DNA of 64,000 nucleotides from Candidatus Gastranaerophilales bacterium (GCA_944326555.1 CALVEK010000007.1:1-64000); one strand, 5' to 3'; positions 55,069-63,870 are shown, numbered from the stretch's first letter. A program made the numbers and translations. The notes: generated by a model not told the origin, from the letters alone.

Positions 55069-55950
55069 TTATGATGTACTTATTAATTTCAACGCTAATA
55101 CGCCAGGAGACTGGTTAGCCTGAGAAAGCATAGCAGAAGCCGTCTGCTGTAATATCTGATTTTTTACATAATTTGCGGTTTCTGCGGCGATATCTGTATC
55201 CATAACTGTACTATATGCAGCAGTTAAATTTTCATTCCTTATCATTAGCAAATTACTAATAGAATCAAGACGATTTTGATAAATACCGGCTCTGGAAATT
55301 CTTTCAGATACTTCATCTACAGCTGCTTCAACCGTATCAATAAATTTTGCAGCAGTAGATGCAGCTGCAAATGCTGCCTCTACATCGGCATATTCATCAG
55401 GCCCTGAACCGCCAAAAAGTTTTATTCCATCTTGTCCGGTAGAAGCGTTTTTAAATACGCCTGTTACATAAAGGGCATTTGTCGCAGGGTCAGAATTTCC
55501 ACCAATTTGAAGCCTCAAATTATCTTTGGAACCATCCAATAGATTCACTTTATTAAATTTTGATTCTTCTGCAATTCTATCTATTTCATCAACTCGTGCT
55601 TGAACTTCTTCTTTTAATGCTTTTTGTTCTTCTGTAGAAAGAGACTCGTTAGCATATTGGGTTGCCAAATCCTTAATTCTTTCGAGGTGATCATTTATAA
55701 TTGACAAATCACCCTCCGCATTTGTAAGCATACTTGCTCCGGCTGCAACATTGTTATATGCAGCTTTTATACCTCTCAACTGAGAATTCATACTTATAGC
55801 ATAATAAGAGCCTGCAGGATCATCCTTTGCTGAGTTTATTCTGTTACCGGTAGATAATCTTTGCATACTTGTATTTAAACTCCAAGTAGCTCTAGTCAGA
55901 GCATTTTGAGCAATCTGCGCAGGCACATTTGAGTTAATAACGATTGGCAT
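55069..55950 (-). CDS. Flagellin-like protein (copy 3, divergent)
   Basis: A 293-aa flagellin with the family framework but clearly different from the other two: it starts IVINSNVPAQIAQNALTRAT and has RLSTGNRINSAKDDPAGSYY. The C-terminal part reads NRLDSISNLLMIRNENLTAA, YSTVMDTDIAAETANYVKNQ, ILQQTASAMLSQANQSPGVL. The middle carries ASTGQDGIKLFGGSGPDEYA. It may be a minor or proximal filament protein. AAAAGGG precedes the ATG. Its leader contains a hairpin (ACAGCTTAAAGGAATAGCTGT on the minus strand gives CAGCT and AGCTG). Confidence 0.92.
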   Translation of the reverse strand: MPIVINSNVPAQIAQNALTRATWSLNTSMQRLSTGNRINSAKDDPAGSYYAISMNSQLRGIKAAYNNVAAGASMLTNAEGDLSIINDHLERIKDLATQYANESLSTEEQKALKEEVQARVDEIDRIAEESKFNKVNLLDGSKDNLRLQIGGNSDPATNALYVTGVFKNASTGQDGIKLFGGSGPDEYADVEAAFAAASTAAKFIDTVEAAVDEVSERISRAGIYQNRLDSISNLLMIRNENLTAAYSTVMDTDIAAETANYVKNQILQQTASAMLSQANQSPGVLALKLISTS

Positions 55951-56226
55951 AAAAAATCCCTTTTCTTTTTAAGACTTAAAACAGCTATTCCTTTAAGCTG
56001 TAAGACGATACGTATACAAAACACTCTCAAACGCTGTATTCATAAGCATTTGTCGAATATTTCAAAGTTTAGACAATAGATAAATAAAATTAGGAATAAC
56101 GATAATCCCTACAACTTTAGTATAGATTTTTTATACTAAAATATGAATCCTAATTTGAAGAACTTTTACAAAACTAAATATATTTTTTATATACATGTTT
56201 AATACTCATGTGCAGCTTAAATTTTC

Positions 56227-56255
56227 TTGTATGAGATTGTTTGACGTGATAAAAT
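56227..56255 (+). promoter_or_regulatory. Candidate adk promoter
   Basis: TTGTAT, 17 bases and TAAAAT with TG one base before the -10 (extended -10). It lies about 34 bases before the adk start. Confidence 0.55.
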
Positions 56256-56288
56256 AGGGACTATAAAAGGATAGAAAAGGAACTACTT

Positions 56289-56945
56289 ATGAAAAAAGAA
56301 TTAATTTTTATGGGCCCACCGGCTAGCGGCAAAGGAACGCAAACAAAAAAACTTTCTGCGGAAACAGGTTTTGTACATGTTGATACAGGCTCATTGCTAA
56401 GAGAAGCTATGGCAAAAGGAACAGAAGCAGGAAAAATTGCAAAAGACTATGTTGAAAAAGGTGCGCTTGTACCTGTTGAAGTAGTTGCTCAAATAATAAA
56501 AGACAGACTCAAACAAGATGATGTTCAAAAAGGCTTTATCCTTGACGGTTTTCCAAGAAGCACAGAACAAGCAGAAATGCTTGATGAGATGCTAAAAGAA
56601 ATTGACGCCGGTGTTGAAGCCAAAGCTACTGTAATATACTTTGACATTCCTATAGAAAATCTCATGGAAAGAATTATATACAGACGTTCTTGTCCAAAAT
56701 GCGGAGCAATATATAATCTAAAAACAACTCCGATTGAAAAAGAGGGACACTGCAACGAATGTGGAGCAGAATTAGTTCAAAGAAAAGATGATACCGAAGA
56801 AATAGCAAAAAACAGATTTGACACATATTTTGCTCAAACTGCACCATTAATAGATTTCTACGAAAAAAGAGGAGTACTTGTTAAATTGGATGCAACAGGT
56901 TCTATCGATGAAATTTATGAAAAATTAAAAGAAGTCGTTAAATAA
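56289..56945 (+). CDS. adk: Adenylate kinase (zinc-lid type)
   Basis: A 218-aa kinase that balances AMP, ADP and ATP. The P-loop is MGPPASGKGTQTKKLS, AMP binding shows VDTGSLLREAM and DGFPRSTEQAEML, and the lid has a four-cysteine zinc site (CPKCGAIYN and HCNECGAE). A proton-donating Asp lies in RKDDTEE. AAGGA precedes the ATG. The map gene follows after 42 bases, an arrangement often found next to secY in ribosomal operons. Here secY is absent. Confidence 0.97.
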   Translation: MKKELIFMGPPASGKGTQTKKLSAETGFVHVDTGSLLREAMAKGTEAGKIAKDYVEKGALVPVEVVAQIIKDRLKQDDVQKGFILDGFPRSTEQAEMLDEMLKEIDAGVEAKATVIYFDIPIENLMERIIYRRSCPKCGAIYNLKTTPIEKEGHCNECGAELVQRKDDTEEIAKNRFDTYFAQTAPLIDFYEKRGVLVKLDATGSIDEIYEKLKEVVK

Positions 56946-56987
56946 GGAACTTAAATTTGTTCTTTAATAGAAAGAAGATAAAATAAA

Positions 56988-57740
56988 ATGTCAGTACATA
57001 AAAAATCCAGAGAAGAAATAAAATTGATGAAAGAGGCAGGCAATATTGTTGCTCTCGTTCATCAGGAAATGAAAAGAATCATTGAACCGGGTCTTTCAAC
57101 AAAAGACTTGGACGATGTGGCAATGAAAATAATAAAAGAACACAAAGCCATACCGACATTTCTCGGATACAATGGTTTTCCTGCTTCAATCTGCGCTTCT
57201 ATTAACGGAGAGGTTGTTCATGGAATCCCTTCTCCTCACAGAATATTACAAGAAGGCGATATCATAAGCATTGATGTAGGTGCAACTTACAGAGGAATGG
57301 TAGGTGATGGTGCTTGGACTTATCCTGTAGGGAATATCTCTGATGAGTGCAAAATGCTTCTTGAAACTACAGAAAAATCATTATTTGCAGGCATTGCAAA
57401 AATGAAAGACGGAAATCTATTAGAAGAAGTATCAGGCGCCATCGAAGATGTGGCAAAATCCAAGAATCTCGGTATAGTCAGACAATACGGCGGGCACGGT
57501 GTAGGTCGAGCAATGCACGAAGAGCCTTTTGTTTTTAACTACAGGGTTGGAAACAACTTTGTTTTAAAAAACGGTATGACTATTGCTATTGAGCCTATGT
57601 TAAACCTTGGTGGTGATGATGTTCATACATTAGAAGATGACTGGACAGTAGTAACAAATGACGGAAAGCCATCAGCTCACTTTGAGCACACTATACATGT
57701 TACAGACGGAGAACCTGAAATACTGACAAAACTCTTGTAA
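56988..57740 (+). CDS. map: Methionine aminopeptidase type I
   Basis: A 250-aa enzyme that removes the initiator methionine. The metal-binding residues are placed as in the family: SIDVGATYRGMVGDGAWTYP (two Asp), YGGHGVGRAMHEEPFV (His), IAIEPMLNLGG (Glu) and HFEHTIHVTDGEPEIL (Glu/His). It lacks an N-terminal zinc-finger extension. It follows adk and ends 22 bases before a strong terminator. Confidence 0.97.
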   Translation: MSVHKKSREEIKLMKEAGNIVALVHQEMKRIIEPGLSTKDLDDVAMKIIKEHKAIPTFLGYNGFPASICASINGEVVHGIPSPHRILQEGDIISIDVGATYRGMVGDGAWTYPVGNISDECKMLLETTEKSLFAGIAKMKDGNLLEEVSGAIEDVAKSKNLGIVRQYGGHGVGRAMHEEPFVFNYRVGNNFVLKNGMTIAIEPMLNLGGDDVHTLEDDWTVVTNDGKPSAHFEHTIHVTDGEPEILTKLL

Positions 57741-57762
57741 ATAAATAATAATTTGCATAATA

Positions 57763-57795
57763 AAAAAGAGAGACGTTAGAAGTCTCTCTTTTTTA
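57763..57795. terminator. Intrinsic terminator, bidirectional
   Basis: AAAAAAGAGAGAC pairs with GTCTCTCTTTTTT around GTTAGAA. It ends the adk-map transcript and, in the other direction, the convergent gene at 57793-58467. Confidence 0.92.
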
Positions 57796-58467
57796 TTGTT
57801 TATCAAATCTCGGAAAAACTATTATTGTCCCATCGTCCAGCCTCCAACGAATATAACCGATTTTTGGCTTACTGTCCAAATCAACAACTGTAACAAGAAC
57901 CCAGTTACCGCTAACTTTGTGTGGACGAATATTTTTTATCAATGTAAAACCGCCAAGTTTTTGGGCTTCATCATAGGCTCCACTATATAGGCCTCTTTTT
58001 CTATAGTCAATATTTTTCATATAAGCTAAGCCATATCTTCTACCATAATAAGAGATAAAATCTCTCAACCCCCAAAAATCATCAGGATTGGCAGGCTTAA
58101 CCCAACCCGATTTACCGTTTGATTTATCGTATACAATCTTATACCAGCCATTTTCTTCCTCATCAACTACCATACAAAAAGATTGATTTTTGGAAGAAAT
58201 AAGCACCGCAAACATCGAAGCAGGCTCTATGTTAGTTTTTGAAAGTTTAACTTCTGTATTTGTCCAAGAAATATTATCAACAATCGTTGAATCTTCTCTC
58301 GGATAAAGGTAAACATTAAACTTTTGTGGAACCTGCAAAAATCCGATTGTGTTTTTTAATATGGAACCGCTATAATATGGCATTACATCAGCAAAAACAG
58401 GGGATGCAATTACAACCATAAAAATTACACATACAAATAATTTCTTTATATTTTGCAAAATAGTCAT
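57793..58467 (-). CDS. Secreted protein with SH3-like domain
   Basis: A 224-aa protein with a Sec signal peptide (KKLFVCVIFMVVIASPVFAD). FNVYLYPREDSTIVDN starts an SH3-like region, and WYKIVYDKSNGKSGWVKPAN closes it, as in bacterial SH3 domains that bind peptidoglycan. The later DSKPKIGYIRWRLDDGTIIV may be a second beta-barrel. It could act as a wall-binding or inhibitor protein. The match is structural by pattern and not a firm family name. Confidence 0.7.
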   Translation of the reverse strand: MTILQNIKKLFVCVIFMVVIASPVFADVMPYYSGSILKNTIGFLQVPQKFNVYLYPREDSTIVDNISWTNTEVKLSKTNIEPASMFAVLISSKNQSFCMVVDEEENGWYKIVYDKSNGKSGWVKPANPDDFWGLRDFISYYGRRYGLAYMKNIDYRKRGLYSGAYDEAQKLGGFTLIKNIRPHKVSGNWVLVTVVDLDSKPKIGYIRWRLDDGTIIVFPRFDKQ

Positions 58468-58514
58468 AAGTTAGAAATATCACAAATTCAAAAATTTTTC
58501 AAAAGAACTGACAA

Positions 58515-59201
58515 TTATCGAACAAATACATTAGAAACATATTTGGACAAAATTTTTTTTATTTGTAAAAATTCTTGCTCCGAATAAGTGTTTTCAAATA
58601 AGAATGATTCATCTAAAATATTAGACTTAACAAATTTTTGAAGATAATAAATTTGGGCAGTTTCAATCATCTGACCAATATTTTCGAAATCATCAATTTT
58701 TAGTAAGGATTTCACAACAGTTGTTCTAAACTCATACAGAACATGAGATTTTTTCAATATATTTATGCTACTAAGTATCTTGTTTATATCAACTTTACAT
58801 CTCGCTATTTGCTCATATTTATGTAATGGTCCTTTTATATCCATAGCAACATAATCAACCAAATTTTTTTCTGTTAGATATTCTAAAACATCAGGATTGG
58901 TTCCATTTGTATCCAATTTTGTTAAAAAACCCATATTTTTCAATTTAATAAAAAATTCCACAAGCCCATTCTGCAGTGTAGGCTCACCACCTGAAACGAC
59001 AACAGCACTTATTTTACCTACTCTTTTTTTTAAAAAATCCAACGCTAAGTATTCTTCATGTTTATATAAAGAATTGAATTTCAGTAAATTTGGATTATGG
59101 CAATAAGGGCATCTAAAATTACATCCTGGAGTAAAAACGACTGTTGCTATTTCAGATGGATAATCTAACAAAGATGATTTTTGTAATCCTGCTATTTGCA
59201 T
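58515..59201 (-). CDS. nrdG: Anaerobic RNR-activating radical SAM enzyme (NrdG)
   Basis: A 228-aa radical SAM protein that generates the glycyl radical on NrdD. The Fe-S motif is CNFRCPYCHNP near residues 27-37 and the GGEPTLQ stretch (VVSGGEPTLQNGLVEFFIKL) follows. DTNGTNPDVLEYL and VDYVAMDIKGPLHKYEQI are characteristic. It follows nrdD by three bases and is part of one transcript. ATG follows GGATGAAC-type sequence and overlaps no gene. Confidence 0.93.
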   Translation of the reverse strand: MQIAGLQKSSLLDYPSEIATVVFTPGCNFRCPYCHNPNLLKFNSLYKHEEYLALDFLKKRVGKISAVVVSGGEPTLQNGLVEFFIKLKNMGFLTKLDTNGTNPDVLEYLTEKNLVDYVAMDIKGPLHKYEQIARCKVDINKILSSINILKKSHVLYEFRTTVVKSLLKIDDFENIGQMIETAQIYYLQKFVKSNILDESFLFENTYSEQEFLQIKKILSKYVSNVFVR

Positions 59202-59204
59202 TTT

Positions 59205-61145
59205 CTAAAGTTCATCCATTACAAAAGTTTTTCTCATTTTAAATTCTTCTTTTTTCCCTTCATTCCATTGATTTGTAGGAGTAATATAACCTACCACACG
59301 TGAATAAACTTGACTTTTTTCTCCACACTCGGGACAAGAAAAATGCTCACCTGCAATATATCCATGGTTAGGACAAACACTAAAAGTAGGAGAAAAAGTA
59401 AAATATGGCAGTTTATATCCGTAACATATTTTTTTTACAAGATTTTTCAAAACTGATTTATCATAAACTCTTTCACCTGCAAAAATGTGAATTACTGTGC
59501 CACCAGTATATTTTACCTGCAAATCATCTTGATGATCTAAAAGCTCAAAAATATCATCAGTATAATTTACAGGAAGTTGTGTAGAATTTGTATAAAAAGG
59601 TTTTGCTCCTTTTTGATATTCAACTTCATTTGCACAGATTATACCAACATATTTTTTCTTATCCAATAATGCCAATCTATAAGAAGTTCCCTCTGCCGGA
59701 GTAGCCTCCAAATTATAATTATTCCCAGTTTCTCTTTGAAATGAAGATATAACTTCTCGCATATAATCCATAGTTTTCAACGCAAAGCTCTTACCCAGTT
59801 CCGTACCGATATCCTGTCCCAAAAAGTTAAGACAAGCTTCATTCATTCCTATTAAACCTATTGTCGAAAAATGATTTTTCCAATACTCTCCATATCTTAA
59901 TTTGATATTCTTCAAATAAAACTTTGTGTAAGGATAGAGGTTTTTATCGGTATAATATTCAACCATTTTTCTTTTAATTTCAAGGCTTTCTCTTGCAATT
60001 TCCATGTTTTTTGACAGAAGTCTAAAAAACTCAGCTTCACCCTTGTTAGAAATTTTTGCAAGATAAGCAATTCTTGGCAGATTTATGGTAACAACACCAA
60101 TAGACCCGGTCAAAGGATTTGAACCAAAAAGGCCACCACCACGATAAGCCAATTCTCTATTGTCAATTCTTAATCTACAACACATGGAACGAGCATCTTC
60201 AGGATTCATATCAGAATTAACAAAATTAGCAAAATACGGAATGCCGTATTTAGCAGACATTTTCCACAAACCGTCCAATACTTCATTATTCCAGTCAAAC
60301 TCTTTTGTAATGTTATAAGTAGGAATTGGGAAAGTAAAAACTTTTCCGTTAAAATCCCCTTCCATCATTATTTCAAAATAGGCCTTATTAATAAGATTCA
60401 TTTCCTCTTGAAAATCTTTATATGTATCCTCTTTCGGTTCTCCACCCACCAAGACAGGAACATCCGAATAGTATGAAGGAACATTTAAATCCATAGTTAT
60501 ATTGGTAAATGGAGTTTGGAAACCTGTCCTTGTTGGGACATTAAGATTAAAAACAAACTCCTGCATTGCTTGCTTAACCTGTAAATAATCAAGATTGTCA
60601 TATCTTACAAACGGGGCCAGCAAAGTATCAAAATTTGAAAAAGCCTGAGCACCTGCTGATTCTCCCTGCATAGTATAAAGAAAATTCACAATTTGACCCA
60701 ATGCCGTTCTAAAATGCTTTGGTGGAGAACATTTGATTTTCCCATCTACTCCGGTAAACCCCTCTAAAAGTAGGTCTTTTAAATCCCAGCCGACACAATA
60801 TGCAGACAATAAATTCAAATCATGAATATGTATATCTCCACATTCATGAGCTTTTTTTATTTGTGGTGTATAGATTTTATTTAGCCAATATTGTTTACTT
60901 ATAGCCGAAGAAATATAATTATTTAAACCTTGAATTGAATATGACATATTAGAATTTTCATTTACACACCAATCAAGTTTTTTTAAATAATCATCAATTA
61001 ATTTAATACTCTCATCACCTAAAATTGTTTTTATTTCATTCTTTTTTGAAAAATAAGGATTAGAAACCTTTCTGGTTTGTTCCACACAAATAGAGAACGC
61101 CTCACTTTCAACCTTTGACAGGCTTTCTGTTGAATTAATAAACAT
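59205..61145 (-). CDS. nrdD: Anaerobic ribonucleoside-triphosphate reductase (NrdD)
   Basis: A 646-aa class III reductase that makes deoxyribonucleotides without oxygen. RTGFQTPFTNITMDLNVPSY and CCRLRIDNRELAYRGGGLFG belong to the catalytic core, and the C-terminus has a zinc site (CPNHGYIAGEHFSCPECG) and the glycyl-radical segment RVVGYITPTNQWNE with Gly near 619. The N-terminal ATP-cone is absent. ATG 61145 follows AAGGAGA. A longer frame upstream of 61145 would run through the riboswitch-like leader and is not a real start. Confidence 0.94.
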   Translation of the reverse strand: MFINSTESLSKVESEAFSICVEQTRKVSNPYFSKKNEIKTILGDESIKLIDDYLKKLDWCVNENSNMSYSIQGLNNYISSAISKQYWLNKIYTPQIKKAHECGDIHIHDLNLLSAYCVGWDLKDLLLEGFTGVDGKIKCSPPKHFRTALGQIVNFLYTMQGESAGAQAFSNFDTLLAPFVRYDNLDYLQVKQAMQEFVFNLNVPTRTGFQTPFTNITMDLNVPSYYSDVPVLVGGEPKEDTYKDFQEEMNLINKAYFEIMMEGDFNGKVFTFPIPTYNITKEFDWNNEVLDGLWKMSAKYGIPYFANFVNSDMNPEDARSMCCRLRIDNRELAYRGGGLFGSNPLTGSIGVVTINLPRIAYLAKISNKGEAEFFRLLSKNMEIARESLEIKRKMVEYYTDKNLYPYTKFYLKNIKLRYGEYWKNHFSTIGLIGMNEACLNFLGQDIGTELGKSFALKTMDYMREVISSFQRETGNNYNLEATPAEGTSYRLALLDKKKYVGIICANEVEYQKGAKPFYTNSTQLPVNYTDDIFELLDHQDDLQVKYTGGTVIHIFAGERVYDKSVLKNLVKKICYGYKLPYFTFSPTFSVCPNHGYIAGEHFSCPECGEKSQVYSRVVGYITPTNQWNEGKKEEFKMRKTFVMDEL

Positions 61146-61166
61146 AGTAAAAATCTCCTTGTCTCG

Positions 61167-61266
61167 AAGTAATACATACCAAAAGAGCATTCCGACTGTA
61201 ACGGCTGCGGACCAGTGTGGGATTTTCACCCTACTTTCCTCAAGTGGTTTTTTTATGTTAATACTT
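61167..61266 (-). promoter_or_regulatory. Cobalamin-riboswitch-like leader of nrdD
   Basis: On the minus strand AGGAAAGTAGGGTGAAAATC (61241-61222), then CCACACTGGTCCGCAGCCGT (61220-61201) and TACAGTCGGAATGC follow each other. They match the conserved core of cobalamin riboswitches (G-GAA, GGTGAAAATCC, CCGC-x-CCGT and AGTCxGGA). The flanks AAGTA (61266) and TACTT (61167) can pair to close the aptamer. The ribosome site of nrdD lies about 10 bases after it, so ligand could block translation. The aptamer is about 100 bases, shorter than many, so it may be of the compact class. Confidence 0.75.
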
Positions 61267-61312
61267 TTTCTAATTTAAGTCAATATAAAATAATATAGAA
61301 GCAACACTAGCT

Positions 61313-61939
61313 TTATTTATTTTCCGGAGGATATCCTACAGCCTGTGCAAAAAGAACTTCTTCCCCGAGCTTTAGCTCAAGTTTGTTGTTCAGAGCAATA
61401 CTATTTACTCCGTAAAGGAATATTGTATTGAGGTTATTTGCAGCAGAGAAAAGATAAATATTTTGCCCGATAAAACCACAATCAATAGAAGCCAAGTATT
61501 TGCTCTGTCTTGATAGATTTGCAACATATAACAATATAAGCGGATATTTACCTACAATAGGTCGAATATCTTCTTTGCTAAAGGCCGTCAAATTATGGTT
61601 TTTGGAATCATACTTGTATATACCTTCGGGGAAAGCCACATATATTGAAATTACCTGTGCATTCAAAGCGCTCGGAGCAGTTTTTTTACCATCAGCTCTG
61701 TTTTCACCATCTCCGGCCCATAGCATATCAGATAAAAGTTGTAAATCTAACGGTTTTTTTGAGAATTTTTCACTTGAGTGTCGATTTCTGAGTGCATCCA
61801 TAATCGGCATACCACCTGTTATATTGGGAGCAGGCAGTTTTATATCCGGTATTATGCTTTCTGCTTGCACACACTGATTAACGGAAAAAATACCCACAAA
61901 CAAAATTAATGTTCCCAAAATCGATTTTAGATTTTTCAT
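61313..61939 (-). CDS. Exported nitroreductase-like (SagB-type) protein
   Basis: A 208-aa protein with a signal peptide (LKSILGTLILFVGIFSVNQC, ending AES) and a nitroreductase-fold core: MPIMDALRNRHSSEKFSKKP, LSDMLWAGDGENRADGKKTA, PSALNAQVISIYVA and a glycine-containing DCGFIGQNIYLFSAANNLNT. These match SagB-like flavin proteins. A flavoprotein exported by Sec is unusual, because FMN is normally bound in the cytoplasm. AGAGGAA precedes the ATG. It lies 28 bases after a cytoplasmic nitroreductase gene and may share its operon. Confidence 0.8.
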   Translation of the reverse strand: MKNLKSILGTLILFVGIFSVNQCVQAESIIPDIKLPAPNITGGMPIMDALRNRHSSEKFSKKPLDLQLLSDMLWAGDGENRADGKKTAPSALNAQVISIYVAFPEGIYKYDSKNHNLTAFSKEDIRPIVGKYPLILLYVANLSRQSKYLASIDCGFIGQNIYLFSAANNLNTIFLYGVNSIALNNKLELKLGEEVLFAQAVGYPPENK

Positions 61940-61966
61940 AGCAAAAATTCCTCTGTTATTAAAAAG

Positions 61967-62491
61967 TTACCATTTGTTGTAATGTATAAGATTTTCATTA
62001 TTTCTCTTCGGTCGTTCAACTTTCATTGCAGCATATCCAAGAGATATTAAAGCAAAGGGTTTTACGTTATTAGGAAGAGCAAAAGTTTTTGAAAAGTTTT
62101 CCATAACATCTTTCCAAGGATAAATACCCATCCAACAAGTATCAAGTCCTAATGCATTCGCTGCAAGAAGCATATTTTCAATAGCAGCAGAACAATCCAC
62201 CTGATAAAAGCCCTCTGCCATTTCTTTTTGTGTATCACCACAAACCATTATACACACAGGTGCAGTAGAAAGAGCTGATGCATAAGGATGCATATCCTTA
62301 ATTTGCAATATTTTGTCTTTGTCATCAAACACAACAAAATGCCAAGGCTGCTTATTACAGCCGGATGGCGCAAACATTGCTGCTCTTAAAATTTCTTGAA
62401 CCAAATCAGGATTAACAGACTTGTCAAGATATTTTCTTATACTTCTTCTGTCATAAATAGTATCAATAGTATTTTTAATGTTCTTTTCCAT
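61967..62491 (-). CDS. Nitroreductase family protein
   Basis: A 174-aa FMN-dependent oxidoreductase of the nitroreductase family. IYDRRSIRKYLDKSVNPDLV and RAAMFAPSGCNKQPWHFVVF bind FMN at the start. CSAAIENMLLAANALGLDTC and WMGIYPWKDVMENF follow, and ALISLGYAAMKVERPKRNNE closes the fold. It has no signal peptide. It lies five bases after the nitrilase-like gene in the same direction, and 28 bases before the exported relative. Substrates are unknown. Confidence 0.92.
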   Translation of the reverse strand: MEKNIKNTIDTIYDRRSIRKYLDKSVNPDLVQEILRAAMFAPSGCNKQPWHFVVFDDKDKILQIKDMHPYASALSTAPVCIMVCGDTQKEMAEGFYQVDCSAAIENMLLAANALGLDTCWMGIYPWKDVMENFSKTFALPNNVKPFALISLGYAAMKVERPKRNNENLIHYNKW

Positions 62492-62496
62492 TTTAA

Positions 62497-63300
62497 TTAC
62501 CCCACTAATTTATCCATACAAAACTGAGACCTCAATTGTCTCACATAATCCAAATCTATAGTTGCAAAGATAGCATTTTCTTCATTATCCGCCTCAGCCA
62601 AAACTTCACCATCAGGAGAAGCTATCATAGAATGTCCGCAAGCACTAAAAGTGGAATCAACTTTTCCACAAAGATTGGAAGAAACAAAGTACACAAGATT
62701 ATCAACAGCCCTTGCTCTATTTAAAACCACCCATTGGGATTGCATTTGTTCAACTAATTCGTTTGGAGCACACCAAGCAGCTGGTTCCAATATCAACTCA
62801 GCGCCGTTTTTTACAAGATTTAAAAAATGTTTCGGAAATCTTATATCAAAACAGACAGAAATCCCAACCTTGCCAAAATCAGTTTGCACAACAACAATCT
62901 CATCACCTGCAGTACAATACTCATTTTCTGTTCCGCCAAAACTATCAAACAAATGTATTTTTCTATATTTTGATATTTGTTCACCGTTACGGTTTAACAA
63001 ACGACTTGTATTATACATCCTGCCATTTTCTTGCTCCATAATACTTCCCGCAAGGATATATGTATTATGTTTTTTTGCCAACAAGCCTAAATATTCGACA
63101 ACTTCATCATTAAATTGTTTCTGTGCCATTTTCTTGAATTCAGGTACACTTACTCCTGAATTAAAAAACTCAGGAAGAACAACTAAATCCAAAGAAGTAT
63201 CAGCATATTTTTCAATAAACTCTCTTATCTTTTGTAAATTTTTTTGTTGATAGCCTATTTTAGGCTGAATCTGGATGCTTAAAATATTAACCTTACTCAT
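62497..63300 (-). CDS. Carbon-nitrogen hydrolase (nitrilase/omega-amidase type)
   Basis: A 267-aa amidase of the nitrilase superfamily. The catalytic triad is present: Glu in LVVLPEFFNSGVS, Lys in KYRKIHLFDSFGG and Cys in VGISVCFDIRFPKHFLNL. ILEPAAWCAPNELVEQMQSQ, WVVLNRARAVDNLVYFV and GHSMIASPDGEVLAEAD follow. It is most like omega-amidase (Nit2) or related deaminating amidases. ATG 63300 has AAGGAAG upstream; the first 19 residues of a longer frame are unlikely. Two nitroreductase-family genes follow. Confidence 0.92.
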   Translation of the reverse strand: MSKVNILSIQIQPKIGYQQKNLQKIREFIEKYADTSLDLVVLPEFFNSGVSVPEFKKMAQKQFNDEVVEYLGLLAKKHNTYILAGSIMEQENGRMYNTSRLLNRNGEQISKYRKIHLFDSFGGTENEYCTAGDEIVVVQTDFGKVGISVCFDIRFPKHFLNLVKNGAELILEPAAWCAPNELVEQMQSQWVVLNRARAVDNLVYFVSSNLCGKVDSTFSACGHSMIASPDGEVLAEADNEENAIFATIDLDYVRQLRSQFCMDKLVG

Positions 63301-63870
63301 CAAATCTTCCTTATAGCCGATTATATCATACAAAACTATACTTGACGTATTACCCAATCGGGGGTATTTAAAATTAATTTATCCTAAACATAACAAAAAA
63401 GTCTAAAACTCAATTAAGAATGAATTATACTTTATTGTATTTTCTTCTTTTCTTTTGCCTACGCAATTCAAAAGAAAAGAAATGAAGGTATAAAAAAGTA
63501 AAATGGAATTGTTTTTTCTCTCTGATACTTTTCTTTTTTTTGCGAAAGGAAAAATAATAAGCAAAATACATTCCACCCATTCTTTAGCGTAAAGAACGGG
63601 TGGAGCCCAAGAAAACTCCGACCGATTGTTTCGTTCTCACAAAGTGTACTTTGTCTTACTCGTTCGCGATAAACGGCACCGGCAAAAGCGTGGTTTTGCC
63701 TTTCTGCCTCTGCTCACTCGCGCAACTCGGACAGTCAAAATTGCTAAAGTATAAAGAAAAAAGTGATTGATATAATTACCCTGTCCTCAAACAAATGGAA
63801 TTTATTGTTGTTTAAATAAGTTTATGTAGTTCACTTCACAAAGGTCGGGATAAAAATAATCTTAAAAAAA
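63301..63870. other. Non-coding end region with hairpins
   Basis: About 570 bases with no convincing gene. It holds at least three hairpins in a row: CCACCCATTCTTT with AAAGAACGGGTGG (63573-63603), ACAAAGT with ACTTTGT (about 63640-63655), and GGCAAAA with TTTTGCC (63681-63700). They lie in a GC-richer block (about 63570-63730) with TCG and CTC motifs, similar in feel to 14475-14590. It may be a structured RNA, an element of repeated type, or a gene remnant. The nitrilase-like gene's promoter is expected near 63310-63370. Confidence 0.4.

Noticed and set aside
61146-61229. N-terminal 28-residue extension of NrdD
   Set aside because: The frame runs through the cobalamin-riboswitch-like leader and has no ribosome site, while ATG 61145 has AAGGAGA in front.
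62651-63250. 199-aa plus-strand frame opposite the nitrilase-family gene
   Set aside because: The minus-strand gene shows the full catalytic triad. The plus frame has no ribosome site and no family pattern.
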